A stretch of DNA of 64,000 bases from Chondrosia reniformis (GCA_947172415.1 OX359191.1:3100001-3164000); one strand, 5' to 3'; counted from the first letter of the stretch, positions 1-11,637 are shown. Made by a program: numbers and translations. The notes: generated by a model not told the origin, from the sequence alone.

Positions 1-1596
1 TGCAAACAGTACATACAATTAGTAACTAGCAGATACAACTTGTATCCAGGACATACCACTAGAACATACAACTTGTGCTTATAACTAGTGGATAATACCA
101 GTACTAGTACATAAAATAGGACATACAACTAGTACATAAAACTAGTACGAAGAAATAGTTCATAAAAGTAGTTCATACAGTTAGTATATACAACTAATAC
201 TATCAACTCTTTAATACAATTAGTACAAAGAACTAGTACATAACTTGTACATATAATTAGTACATACAAATAGTACATATAACTAGTACATACAGCTAGG
301 TCATACAACTAGTACATACAGCTAGTTCATACAACTAGTTCATACAACTAGTAAACACAACTAGTTCACACAACTAGTACATACAACTAGTACATACAAC
401 TAAAACACACACAGGTAACTAGAACATATAAATGGTATATGCAACTAGGACACAAAACTAGTATGTACAAATAGTACATGAAACTAGTACCTACAACGAA
501 TACATACAAATAGGACATATACCTTGTATATACAACTTGTACGTAAAATAATTACATATAACTAGAACATACAACTAATACTAATAAGTCGTTTATACAA
601 CTAGAACATACAACTAGTACATAGAAATAGGACATACTATTAGGTAATACAATTAGTACATTCAACTAGTACATACATGAGTGCATGCAACAAGTACATA
701 CAACCACTACATAAAACAAGTACATACAACTAGTTCATACAATTAACTAGTACATACAACTGTCATTTGTAACTAGTAAGTAGAACAAGTTCTTACAACT
801 TGTATACACCTACGGCTAGTACCTACTACTAGTAAAATACAACTTGTACATACTACTTGTCCATATAATTAGAACATATACATGTAATTAGTACGTACAA
901 ATAGTACATATAACTAAAACATACAACTAGTCCATACAACTAGTTCATACAACCTGTACATACACCTAGTAAATAACTAGTGCATACAACTAGTACTTAC
1001 TACTAGTACATACAACTAGTTCACAAACCTAGTCCATACAAGTAGTCGATTTAACTAGTACATACAAATGGGACATAAAACTGGTACATTTAACTAGTAC
1101 ATGCAACTAATCCTTACTAATAGTTCACACAACCAGTATATACGGCTTTTAGGTACAACTATTACATACAACTAGTACATATAAGTAGGACATTTCATTA
1201 GAACATATACATAATACTAGAACATACACATATTTCTAGAACATAGAATTAGTACATTCAACTAGTATATACAGCTAGTACATACATATAGTACATACAA
1301 CTAGTACAATCAACTTGTACTACCACCAGTGCATACTACAATTTCATGCAACTAGAACATACAACAAGTACTTACAAGTATCACATATTACTAGGACATA
1401 CACAGATAAGTAGAACATATACATATAACTAGAACATAGAAATAGTACATACATCTAGTACATACATATAGTACATACAACTAGTACCTACAACTAGTAC
1501 ATACATATAGTACTTGCAACTACTTCACAAAACTAGTACATAAAACTAATACATAAAACTTGTACCTACAACAGGTACATACAACTAGTATATATA
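1..1596 (+). repeat. 13-bp satellite block 1
   Basis: Tandem array of a 13-bp unit, consensus CTAGTACATACAA, with many point variants (TACATATAA, TTCATACAA, TACACACAA). Register is interrupted by longer variant monomers. One is a 20-bp form in which CTAGTTA precedes a normal unit; another is a 19-bp form ending in CACATATAA. Monomers are quite diverged here, which suggests an old array. I see no gene in it. Confidence 0.95.
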
Positions 1597-1607
1597 ACTA
1601 AAATATA
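1597..1607 (+). repeat. Target-site duplication, left copy
   Basis: ACTAAAATATA, identical to 3914-3924. Together they bracket the non-LTR insert. Confidence 0.85.
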
Positions 1608-1633
1608 GTCTATGTGATGCCATTGTTGGAGTG

Positions 1634-3666
1634 GCCAAGCGTATTTGCACCCAATCTGTATCTCCGTCAGGTCTAAGTGCATTGCTTGCATGCCGTCTTG
1701 TCCCACTGAACAAGAACCCAGGTGTTCGCCCCATTGGGGTTGGGGAGGTGGCCGACGTATTGTCTGCAAAGCCGCAATAAGAGTAGTGAGAAAAGACATC
1801 ATGTTGGCAGCTGGCCCACTCCAGGCATGTTCAGGTATTGGAAGTGGCTGCGATTCGGATGTTCATGCCACGAGGGAGGTTTTTGACCAATCCGAAGTTG
1901 AGGGTGCTTTGCTAGTGGATGCCACAAATGCTTTTAATACCTTGAACCGAAAGGTGGCCCTCCAGAACTTGAGGTATGTCTGTCCTGCTCTCGAAACTGT
2001 GTTGACAAACTGCTACCAATCATCCATACGATTGCTTGTGTCTGGTGGAGGGGAAATTCTTTCGAAAGAAGTAACAACACAGGGTGACCCACTAGGCATG
2101 GCAATGTTTGCGCTTGCCATTTTTCCCCTCATAATGAAGCTAATGGAGGTGTGTCAAACGGTCTATCAGGTTTGGTTTGCGGATGATGCCACGGCAGCAG
2201 CATCCCGTGAACAGCTAAAACAGTGGTGGGATGCACTGTCAACTTTCGGGCCCCACTTTGACTACTCTCCAGATGCAACCAAAACCTTACTTGTTGCGAA
2301 GGACGAGCACGAATAGACAGCCAAGTTACTATTTTCGGACACTGGGATCAAAATCACCACCCATGGCAAGAGACACTTAGGTGCAGCTATAGGTTCAAGT
2401 GCTTTTACAGAGGAGTGTGTACGGGGGAAAGTTGTCGAATGGACGGAGGAAGTGGAGAACTTAGCCATCATTGCCGTCAGTCAGCCCCAAGCTGTGCATG
2501 CAGCCTTTGTGCATGGAAGTAGGAGCAAATGGACCTACCTCCTTAGAACCATTCCACAGTGTGGTCCCTGCCTTCAGCCTCTGGAGAATGTCATCCACCA
2601 AAAGTTCATCCCTGCACTGACTGGACGATCGCCTTGCTCAGAAGTGGAAAGAGCACTCTGGCCCTCCCAGCAAGACTGGGCGGAATGGGTCTTGTGAACC
2701 CAGTCGCAGTGTGCAACCATGAGTATGAAGTATCCAAACAGGTAACAGCCCCCCTGGTTAATTCCATCATTGCACAGGAAAGCACCTTCACAGCGGACCC
2801 TACAGCAAACAACCTGGCCAAGGCTGCAGTGAGAAAAGCAAGGAGTGAAAGGCTAACAGACGAGGCAAAGAGAGTCTACCACCAGCTGCAACCAGCAGCA
2901 TGTAGATTGCTCGAATGTGCTAGCGAGACAGGTGCATCATCTTGGATTTCCACTCTCCCTGTTGAAGAGCATGGTTTCTGCCTCAGCATGGGTGCCTTTA
3001 GGGATGCAATCAGCTTGCGCTACGGCTGGACCATACAGAATGTGAGTTCAACATGTGCTGTGGTACTCCATTCTCAGTTGATCACGCAATGTCTTGCCAC
3101 AAGGGTGGTCTACCTACCCTACGGCACAATGAGATCCGTGACTTAGCGGCCGAACTGCTGAGGGAAGTATGCCACAACGTTTCTGTGGAGCCCGGGCTGC
3201 AGGCCCTAGATGGTGAGCACATCCGACCACGTACCGCCAATAGGGAGGATGAGGCAAGACTGGACATCAGAGCAAACGGTTTCTGGAGCAGAGTTTTCCA
3301 CCCAAATGCCCCCACCTACCGCAACAGAGACCTGGCAGCTCTGTACAAGATGCATGTAGGAATCAAGAAGAGAGAGTATGGCGAAAGAGTGAGAGAAGTT
3401 GAACGAGGAGTGTTCACCCCCTAGTCTTGTCAACTACAGGGGGTATGGCAAGAGAGTGCACTGTCTTTTTCAAAAGGGTGGCCGATGCCATTGCAGAGAA
3501 AAGAAAACTGCACTACTCCCAAGTGATGGGGTGGCTTCGATGTAGGACCTCATTCGCATTGATCAGATCAGCAATCATGGCCATCAGAGGCTCCAGATCT
3601 AAAAGACCATGTGGTTTCGCCAGCGACATCCCCCTTGCCACTTCTGAGGGCAAGGTTGGTCCTTAG
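1634..3666 (+). pseudogene. Broken reverse transcriptase/endonuclease ORF of non-LTR element
   Basis: Would encode the retrotransposon polyprotein (RT, zinc finger, endonuclease-like C-terminus). Coding starts in frame 2 at 1634 with NPGVRPIGVGE-like sequence and shifts to frame 1 near 1745. RT motif A has its aspartate in LLVDATNAF (Asp codon 1918), motif B is TTQGDPLGMAM, and motif C is FADD at 2176-2187. An in-frame TAG lies at 2314-2316. There are further shifts to frame 3 near 2670 (LPARLGGMGLVNP), to frame 2 near 3045 (finger CCGTPFSVDHAMSC), and, after a TAG at 3422-3424, to frame 1 (TGGMARECTVFF). In the C-terminal domain (EARLDIRANGFW then RVFHPNAP), about ten residues usual in this family between these blocks appear to be missing, including a conserved acidic segment. 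Clearly non-functional. Confidence 0.85.
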
Positions 3667-3913
3667 ACGTTTAGGCATGTAACTTTTATACAATATGACT
3701 TGAGCTGTTTTTGTCCCTTTAACTGAAACATTTCAGTGCTTTGGATTCTTTAGTTGTGTTATAGTACGTACGTATATGTATTTTTCTATGTAATAATTAT
3801 TAGTTATTTATGTGTACAAATTTATTCATTGATTGCATGTAAACGTTAACTTTATGTTAATATTGTATTTTAATTTTCACAGATTAGTTTCTTCATCATT
3901 TTTCTTATTTGTT
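3667..3913 (+). other. 3' UTR of the non-LTR element
   Basis: AT-rich unique sequence between the last stop and the right target-site duplication. No poly(A) or microsatellite tail is seen; it ends in a T-rich run. Confidence 0.6.
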
Positions 3914-3924
3914 ACTAAAATATA
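3914..3924 (+). repeat. Target-site duplication, right copy
   Basis: ACTAAAATATA, matching 1597-1607. Satellite resumes directly after it. Confidence 0.85.
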
Positions 3925-6057
3925 CAACTAATACGGACAACTACTTCATTCAACTAGTTCAAAAAACTAGTACCTACAACAAGTTCATCCAACTAGTTCA
4001 AAGAAATAGTACATACTACTAGTTCATACAACTAGTAAATACAACTAGTACAAACAACAAATACATGCAAATAGTACATACAACAAGTACATGCATTTAA
4101 TAAATACAAATAGTACATACAACTACTTCATACAACTGGAACATACAACTAGTTCTTAAAAATAGTACATACTTTTAGTTCATACAACTAGAAAATACAA
4201 CTAGTACACACAACTAATTCACACAACTATTACACACCACTAGGACATATAACTAGAATATACAACTCAAACAAACGACTCGTTTATACAACTAATACAT
4301 ACAACTAGTACATCACTTGTACATATAACAAGTACCTACAACTAGTACAAACAGCTGGTAGATAAAACTAGAAAATACAACTAGTACATACAACTAGTTC
4401 ATACTACTAGTACATACAACTACTACATAAAGCTAGTTCATAAAACTAGTACATACAACTGGTACATACAACTAGTACATACAACTAGTACATGTAACTA
4501 GAACATACAAGTAGTAAATATAACTGGGACATACACATATAACTAGTACATAGCAATTGTATATACAACTAATGCACACAACTAGAACATACAACTAATA
4601 CATAGAACTAGTTCATACAACTAGTACATACAACTAGTACATAACTAGGACATATAACTTGTACACAAAACTAGTACACAGAAATAGTACATAAAACTAG
4701 TACATAGAAAGTGTACATACAACTAGTTCGTACAACCAGTAAATACAACTTGTACATAGAACTGGAACATACAACTGGAATATACAACTACAATATACAA
4801 ATAGTTCATCCAACTAGTACTTACAAGTAGTACATATAACTAGTTCATAAAAATAGTATATAGAACTAGTACTTAACTATTATGTATAACTTGTCCCTAA
4901 TATTAGCACATACAACTAGTACATACCACTCATACAAACAACTAGTACATAGAACAAGTCCAAACAACTAGTACATACAGCTAGTACATACCACTAATAC
5001 ATGCAACTAGTACATACAATTAGTACACACAACTAGTTCATACATCTAGTTACTAGTAAATACAACTAGTACATACAACTAGTTCATACATCTAGTTACC
5101 AGTAAATACAACTAGTACATACAACTAGTAACTACAATTAGTAACTACAATTAGTAAATATAACTAGTACCAAGAACAATTACACGTAACTAGTCACATA
5201 CAAAGAGTACATATAACTACATATCACTACTGTATACAACTAGTACATACAACTAGTTAATACAGATAATTACTAGTACATAAAACTAGTTAATACAGAT
5301 AATTACTAGTACATTCAACTAGTTAATACAGATAATTACTAGTACATACAACTAGTACATATTACTAGTACATACAACTAGACTACATACAGCTAGTACA
5401 TACAACAAGAAACTAGTATATACAACTAGTACATACAACTAGTACATACAACTAGTACATTCAACTAGTATATATAACCAGTACATACATATATAACTAG
5501 TACTTATAACTAGTACATACAACTAGACTACATACAACGAGAAACTAGTAATTACAACTAGTACATGCAATTAGTACCTATACATACAACTAGTTACTTG
5601 TACATACAACCAGTACATACAGCTAGCACATACAACTAGTACATGAAATAATATACAACTTCTATCTACCACTAGTACATATAATTTTTAAATACAGATT
5701 TCTACTAGTGCATACAACTAGTACATAAAACTTGTACGTACAACTAGTTACTAGTACCTACAACAAGTACACACAGCTAGTACATACAACTAGTAACTAC
5801 AACTACCAAATATATCTAGTATATACAACAATTACACACAATTTGTACGTACATCTAGTACATATAACTAGTACTTACAGCTAGTATATGCAACTACTAT
5901 ACAGCACATAAAACTAATACTTACAACTAGTCCATACAACTAGTACCTAAAACTAGTACATAGAACTAGTACATAGAACCAGTACCTACAACTAGTACAT
6001 TGAACTAGTACATACAACAAATACTACACACAATTAGTACATACAACTAGTAACTAC
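3925..6057 (+). repeat. 13-bp satellite block 2
   Basis: Forward-orientation array of the same 13-bp unit. It includes a 33-bp triplication at about 5254-5352 (see separate entry) and 20-bp CTAGTTA-containing monomers. The last monomer before the next element is the variant CTAGTAACTAC. Confidence 0.95.
5254..5352 (+). repeat. 33-bp unit repeated three times
   Basis: TAGTTAATACAGATAATTAC followed by a CTAGTACAT-type monomer recurs at 5254, 5287 and 5320, exactly 33 bp apart. It is a local secondary amplification inside the satellite. Confidence 0.75.
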
Positions 6058-6219
6058 TTAAAAAAATTAGCCAGAAGCCTCGACTTTGCCTCCTTCCGGC
6101 AGCAGCAGACAGGTGCACTTCGGGCCAAAGTTGACCGTCATAATAGGAGGGAGCACCTCCATACACAAATCCACCACTGCTTTCCAGAGGTCGACAGGCA
6201 AGGACTGGGACAGGACTAC

Positions 6220-7209
6220 TTATCGTCCAGGCCCCAATCCCTCAACAGATAGATGTCGCCTCAATATCCTTACAGCCGTGCAGAGAACAGTTCTCTGCAT
6301 CGCTCTCATCACTTCTACTGCACCTTTTGACAGCTTTGGAATTCCCCTTAGGTCTTCTAGGAGCGTGTCCACTGTCCCCAAAGCACCAATTATCATCGGA
6401 ACTACCTTAATTCGGTAGCCCCTAAATTGTTTCCTCATATCAGCCGCCAGCTTCTGGTACTTATGGAACTTCTCTTGCCATCTTCCATTAATATTACTGT
6501 CAGTAGGAACTGACATCTCAATAATGAAGATGGACTTACATAGCCGATCCTAAACCACTAAGTCTGGCCTTCTTTCTGTCATTTCATCATCTGTAGGGAT
6601 ACTAGGATCCCACAAGATTTTGAGAGACCTATTGTCATAGACTGGTTTTGCTTCTAGTTTGTACCAGGGTTCTTCCTGCTTGAATCCATATTCTTTCAAC
6701 AGTCTCCACAACATTATCAGTATTGCCCGGTCATGCCTCTCTTTGTAGAGAGAAAATCCCTTGGGCTCACACATGTTTAGTATGTGTTTGACCGTTTCCA
6801 TAGCCTTGCCACATTCTCTGCACATTAGGAGCCTAGAATTCTTCAGAATCCTATTTTGGTACCACCTAGTGTGCAGCACATCATCTTGGGCTGCGAGAAT
6901 CAGAGCCTCAGTTTGAGGTCTGAGTCTCCCCTCAGAAAGCCACACATAAGACTCCCTATTTGTGACTTGTCTGTGGTATGAGCCCTGGTGAGACTTTTCG
7001 GCTAGGTTACTTTTTAACCTTTCAGTCTGAGCCTCCCGGAGCTCACGTGCCACTCTCCTCCATTCTCTTACATTATTTTGTGAGGGATCTGTCTTCAGCC
7101 ACATTTCCGGTTCTAGTTCTATTCCGTGGCTTCTCAGTATCAATCTGGCTTCTTTCAAGACAGTCCTCCTCTGCTTTGAGCACTCCAGCCACTTTTGGTG
7201 TTTAACCAC
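6220..7209 (-). pseudogene. CCHC finger and restriction-like endonuclease, copy A
   Basis: C-terminal part of the R4-like protein, continued after the frameshift at 7237. It shows the finger C-x2-C-x8-H-x4-C (CRECGKAMETVKHILNMC), then KILWDPSIPTDD and RRPDLVV, the PD of the PD-(D/E)XK nuclease. The frame is cut by TAG at 6550-6552, where copy B has GAG (Glu), and resumes with MSVPTDSNINGRWQEK to the end at 6220. The nuclease nicks the target site to prime reverse transcription. Copy B gives the unbroken reading of this region. Confidence 0.85.
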
Positions 7210-7214
7210 AACAG

Positions 7215-8741
7215 CTATGAGTGGATCATTGGCAGTAGGAGGTATCTTGCCAGATTCACAACAGCCCTGTCGTGATCCAAAGGAAAACTACAGAGCCCTC
7301 TACCACCTTGAGAGCGAGGCAAGTTCACTCTTTCAATGGCAGAGTTATAGTGATGACACTGGTACTTTCTCATGATCTTTCTCACCATTCCGTCCAGTTT
7401 TGGAAGCTCACTTTGAGTCCACTTCAAAACTGGGTAAGAGTATCTCAATAGAGAGGCACACAACATGTTAGAGGCTTCTGCAGCATTCTTACCATTGAGG
7501 TGAGAGCCCCACACTTTGTGGAGTCTCCTCCTCAATTCATTGATCAAGCAAGCTTTGACCTTGCTGTCATCTACCTCAAACAGTTGTTCTAGCCCTAGGT
7601 ACTTATAGGTAGTACCTTTTTCAAGGCTCCTTATGGATTCTTCACTGCATTCAGGGTTGTCTGGGCCAGCCAGAACTTTCTCTTTTTGCATGTGAGCTGT
7701 TCCACACTTTCTCACTCCAAACCTCATGCCAATGGCATTTGAGGTTTTCTCCACACATTCCATGGCTTCCCTGAGTTTATCAGGCCCTCCTGCATATATC
7801 TTAAGGTCATCCATGTACAGCAAGTGTGACATGGTGTTCCTTTCCCCATTATGCCAGAGGGTATATCCCTTGGTTCTGTTAAGAACTTGGGATATGGGAG
7901 CTATGGCCAGACAAAAGAGGAGTGGCGATAAGGAGTCTCCTCGGAAGAGTCCCCTGTTATATTTAACAGCGGTGCTCCTAACCACCTTCCCCGCAGTCTT
8001 CAACTCAAGCACAGTAGCCCAGTGTTTGGAGAAGAGCTCTATAGACCTCCGGATCCAACCTGGGCACTCAATGGTTTTTAGTACCTTCATCACCCACTTG
8101 TGAGGGACTCTGTCATATGCCTTCTCATAATCGATCCATGCAACACTTAGTGGCTTGCCCATAATTTTGGCATCTAGACCGATTGATTGATCCAGCAGTA
8201 GACAGTCCACACAGCCCCGCCTCCCTTTTCTCATGGCCCTTTGGGCCATAGCCAAAAGATCATTAGTGTAGGTGTAAGTGAGTAGTTCTGATGCAATGGA
8301 TGCTGTGACAGCCTTGTACATTGTGTTGAGACACGCAATAGGTCGGTAGTTGGCCGCACTTTTCGGGTCACTCTTTTTGGGGATGAGTAGAGTGCAACCC
8401 CTTGTAAGCCAGTCTGGGGCTGACAGATCTCCGCTCACCACCCTCCGTAGTACATCTGCCAAGGCAGACTGTGCAGAGGGGAGTGCTTTCCACCAAAAAG
8501 TGTGCCCAGGGGCTGACCAGCTTTTTGCCTTTTTCAAGGCTTTCCTCAGTTTGGTCTCATCAATGCTATCGAGACCTTCAGAGGAGGTTCTACCCACCCT
8601 CTTTTTGGTTTCCTTTAGCCATTCTTTCACCCCTGGGTCGTCTTTGTTGACCTTACCAACAGTACCTACAATCTTTGTCCAAAAGTCTCTTACTACCTCA
8701 ATTGAAGGAGCTTCATTGGAGGTTGGAACATTACCATTCAT
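7215..8741 (-). pseudogene. Reverse transcriptase domain of R4-like element
   Basis: 508-codon open frame, the longest in the window. RT blocks appear in order: NYRPIACLNTMYK (residues 131-143); motif A AWIDYEKAYDRVP with catalytic Asp 204; motif B FRGDSLSPLLFCLAIAPI (266-283), where the usual Q before GDS is R; and motif C LLYMDDLKIYA with YMDD at 309-312. The thumb and connector follow. It synthesises cDNA at nicked target DNA. The frame ends early at 7215 because one base is missing at 7237/7238 relative to copy B, whose sequence runs on into the endonuclease. The three RT aspartates are present. Confidence 0.85.
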
Positions 8742-9280
8742 CCGGAACTTCCTTTGGGTATTCCAAAGGTGGTGTGTTCAGCCGATCTTCGCTCTTGTAG
8801 AGTCCAGACCCTGAGTTTCCCCAGTGTCTGTGCTCGAGCTCTGATCAGCACATTCAGGTTTAATGAATGGAACTTCCTCCTAAACTTTCTTCGGAGTACT
8901 TTCTGGCGTTTGGTCATAGGATTATTATTCTGTTGACGCACTATTTCCACATCCAACCAGGCAAGCAGTCTTCTAAACCTAAGGCCCTTGACCTTCCTGT
9001 CACTTTTATGACCTTCCTGTCTCTTAATTCCCTTCTGATTATCTGATTTCCTTCCCTGGTTGCATGGCTGCGATTCGTAGGTTATTTTTCCCCTCACAGC
9101 CATAGCAACAGAGTAGACCAGGCAGTTCAGGTGCCAGGCCGACCTAGGGCCTTCCTGCCACTCTTTCTCCACCCAATCATTGGCCTCCTGAAGCAGTGCC
9201 GTATCAACATGGTTGAACCGCACCGCCCCACAGGGTTTTCTATCAGAGAAATCTCCAGGTTTCTTTCGGAGGACAGGCAT
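8738..9280 (-). pseudogene. Pre-RT linker region of R4-like element
   Basis: 180-codon open frame rich in basic residues, overlapping the frame upstream (9243-9280) and sharing ATGA with the RT frame downstream. It contains AWHLNCLVYSVAMAV and KVLRRKFRRKFHSLN, resembling the conserved L-N-x-L-(I/V)-Y-x-x-A block found before the RT in this group. The ATGA overlap with the next frame looks like translational coupling, but the downstream frame can be traced upstream of its ATG (reads TQRKFR) to a stop. An old frameshift is therefore the better explanation. Confidence 0.6.
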
Positions 9281-9964
9281 CTTTTGCTTTGCCTAAAAGT
9301 TGCATCAGTTGATCATTGTCACTTGTCCTGGGACTAGGATTATCATTTGTAGGAGTTTCAATAGGGGCTGCCGGCAGCTCACCATTTTGTTCAGTCACAG
9401 CCTGAAGTTGGTGAAGCTCCCCCTTCCCCTGGGCTCCCACTCCTTCCTCCACAGTCTCAGTTAGGTTGGCTAAACCACGAGAGTCAGGTTCCACAAGGTT
9501 TAGTCTCGAGAGACCTTGACCTCTTCGGATTCTACTAATTCTCGTAGTTAGCGCTACCTTTGTGGTTTTATGGTCTGGCATTGCAGCATTCCAAGGCTGG
9601 TACAACCGCTCGGCATACCCCTTTTCATGGGCTTACTTTCTCGGTAGAGCTCCATGAGGATATTATCCCTCTGAAGGTTCCAGATCACCCCTTGGATCCT
9701 TCTCCTTCTAGAGGCACCTTGCGGTGCATCATTAACCAAATCTAAATCTCGGCTACCCGTTACTTGCAGTACTCCGTCTCCTACCAAGTTCCTTTTGGCT
9801 TGGAAGGCAAGGGTTCGACCGGTCTGAGGCAAATGTGGGTATTTGCTCAGCCATTCCTGCTCTAAACACTTCTGATAGCCACCTCTTTTGGGTTCAGATC
9901 GCTCATAGCAATCAATTAGTGCCCTAACCATTTCCTCGGTCCATAGGGCTGGTTGGCCCATCAT
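9243..9964 (-). pseudogene. N-terminal Myb/SANT-like region of R4-like element
   Basis: Two overlapping frames (9964-9554 and 9605-9243) that read as one protein after a frameshift near 9610. The first starts at Met 9964 with a helix-rich W-x-x-E-x-V-x-x-L-x-x-C-Y pattern, then KRGGYQK and W-LSKYPHLP. That resembles the Myb/SANT-type DNA-binding N-terminus of R4/Dong-type elements, which contacts target DNA. The second frame continues with YQPWNAAMPDHKTT and a low-complexity linker. The Myb assignment comes from pattern and family knowledge, without an alignment. Confidence 0.65.
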
Positions 9965-10158
9965 GGGGACCGAAGAAAGGCTATTACATTCAGGTACATC
10001 TACCTGCGAGGCACCAGTGGAATCACCTATTCTGGTTGACCCAGGGTTTTCTTCACCGCTGGTGCACCTAGGCCACGGCCTGTCTTGAAAATTTTCATTA
10101 TCATGACATAACGTAACCCAGTGAAGCTGCCAGACGGGGGGTTAGCCCATACTGGCAG
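9965..10158 (-). other. 5' UTR of R4-like element downstream of ribozyme
   Basis: Roughly 190 bp between the ribozyme-like fold and the first Met of the Myb-like frame (9964). No clear coding or secondary structure was recognised. Confidence 0.5.
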
Positions 10159-10277
10159 GGAGGCTGATTTAGCCACAGGATGCCACATGAAGGGCTAAGC
10201 ACCCTGCTCCGTCGGGTTGAACTGGACAATACCCATCCTCTTGTCAGCTCGGAACCACAGCCTCCAATTCCCACGAC
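10159..10277 (-). ncRNA. Probable HDV-like self-cleaving ribozyme at element 5' end
   Basis: On the minus strand the first 119 nt of the R4-like element can fold as a nested double pseudoknot. P2 is GGAGGCTG (10265-10258) with its perfect complement CAGCCTCC (10166-10159). P4 is CAGGGTGC (10206-10199) with GCATCCTG (10183-10176), 8 bp with one G-U. Between P4 and P2 lies GGCTAAAT (10174-10167), which matches the catalytic J4/2 of this class, with the candidate catalytic C at 10172. A candidate P1 is GTCGTGG (10277-10271) with CCCGAC (10216-10211), which needs a bulge. An alternative stem is GAATTGG (10270-10264) with CCAGTTC (10225-10219). P3/L3 is not resolved. Such ribozymes are known at the 5' ends of R2- and R4-type elements, where they release the element RNA from a host co-transcript. 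Confidence 0.65.
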
Positions 10278-11627
10278 AACTATTACATACAACTGCTACA
10301 TATAACTAGTCGATATAACTAATGCATGCAACTAGTACATAGAACTAGTACACAGAACTAGTACCTACAACTAGTACATCGAACTAGTACATAGAACTAG
10401 TACATACAACCAGTACATACAAGTAGTACATACAACTAGTACATACAGCTAGTAACTACAACTAGTTAATGTAACTAGTACATTAAACAATTAGACGCAA
10501 CAAGAACATACAACTACTACATATGACTACATACAACTTGTACATACAACTAGTAAATACAGTTTGTTACTAGTACATACAACTGGTACATACAACTGGT
10601 ACATACAACTATTACATAAAACTAGTACATATAATTAGTCCATATACCTAGTACATACAACATACAACTAGTACATACAACTAGTTCATACAACTAGTAC
10701 CTACAATTGGTATATAGAAATAATACTTAGAAAAAGTACATATAACCAGTACAGACAACTAGTACATACAACTGGTACATACAACTGGTACATACAACTA
10801 TTACATAAAACTAGTACGTATAATTAGTCCATATACCTAGTACATACAACATACAACTAGTACATACAACTAGTTCATACAACTAGTACCTACAATTGGT
10901 ATATAGAAATAATACTTAGAAAAAGTACATATAACCAGTACAGACAACTAGTACATACAACTAGTACATACAACTAATACATAAAACTAGTGCATACAAC
11001 TAGTACTTTAACTACGAAATAGAACTGGTACATATTACCAGTACATGTAACTTGCACATACAACTACTACACACAACTAGTACATACAACTAGTACATAC
11101 TACTAGTAACTACAACTAGTAAATATAACTAGTACATACAACTATTACACACAAATACTACATACAACTAGTACATACAACTAGTAAATATAACATACAA
11201 AAATTACACTCAATTAGAACATACAACTGGTATATACAATTAGAATCGAGTACATAAAACTAGAACATACAACTAGTACATAATTAACCAGTACATACAC
11301 ATATAACTAGTACTTATAACTAGTACATAAAACTAGACTACATACAACTAGAAACTATTACATACAACTAGTACATAAAACTCGTAACTGGTACATAAAA
11401 CTAGTGCACTCAACTAGTACATAAATTGGTACATATAACTAGTGCATACAACTAGTACATAAAACTAATTACTAGTACATACAACTAGTACATAAAACTA
11501 GTACATGCAACTATTAACTATTAGTAGTACTTATAACTAGTCAATATAACTAGTTACTAGTACATACATCTAGTTCATACAACTAGTATATAAAACTAGT
11601 ACATACAACTAGTACATACTACCAGGA
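10278..11627 (+). repeat. 13-bp satellite block 3
   Basis: Forward array. It contains a direct segmental duplication with a 189-bp offset: the stretch beginning ATTACATAAAA at 10611 recurs at 10800, with the same private variants (GAAATAATACTTAG, a 7-bp extra CATACAA). It was therefore amplified by unequal exchange as a block. Array ends where the CACTG terminus of the DNA transposon begins. Confidence 0.95.
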
Positions 11628-11637
11628 CACTGAAAAA
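11628..11637 (+). repeat. Left terminal inverted repeat CACTGAAAAA
   Basis: Perfect 10-bp inverted match to 18229-18238. The preceding A is also shared. Confidence 0.65.

Larger units (their letters stand above)
1608..3913 (+). mobile_element. 5'-truncated non-LTR retrotransposon with 11-bp TSD
   Basis: Non-satellite insert carrying a broken reverse transcriptase gene and a roughly 250-bp 3' tail without poly(A). The 11-bp sequence ACTAAAATATA sits immediately before it (1597-1607) and after it (3914-3924). Both copies share a departure from the satellite consensus (CTAAAA instead of CTAGTA), so this is a real target-site duplication, as target-primed reverse transcription produces. The family, with its QGDPL and FADDA motifs, LGG-x-x-L-x-NP stretch and CCHC-like finger followed by an RLD-containing nuclease-like domain, is common in sponge and cnidarian genomes from memory. 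I do not assign a clade. The element starts inside the RT, so it is 5' truncated. Confidence 0.85.
6058..10277 (-). mobile_element. R4-like (RLE-type) non-LTR retrotransposon, copy A
   Basis: Minus-strand element of about 4.2 kb, apparently with both ends. In order it has a 5' ribozyme-like structure, a Myb/SANT-like N-terminus, a linker, an RT with a YMDD box, a CCHC finger and a PD-(D/E)XK restriction-like endonuclease (RLE). This is the architecture of the R2/R4/NeSL/Hero group. The left (3') junction follows CTAGTAACTAC and the right (5') junction precedes AACTATTACATACAA. No target-site duplication is evident. Compared with copy B it has one nonsense change (6552), a one-base deletion (7237/7238), and about 110 bp missing from its 3' UTR. 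Three more likely frameshifts lie upstream. It is therefore dead but nearly full length. Confidence 0.88.

Noticed and set aside
1-1596. CRISPR-like array
   Set aside because: Regular short repeats, but no distinct spacers of constant length; units are head-to-tail 13-mers, and the window is eukaryotic.
1566-1802. 78-codon minus-strand frame
   Set aside because: Antisense shadow over the broken RT gene and adjoining satellite.
8738-8741. ATGA overlap as programmed termination-reinitiation between two retrotransposon ORFs
   Set aside because: The downstream frame continues upstream of its ATG with family-like sequence (TQRKFR), so a frameshift mutation in one long ORF is simpler.
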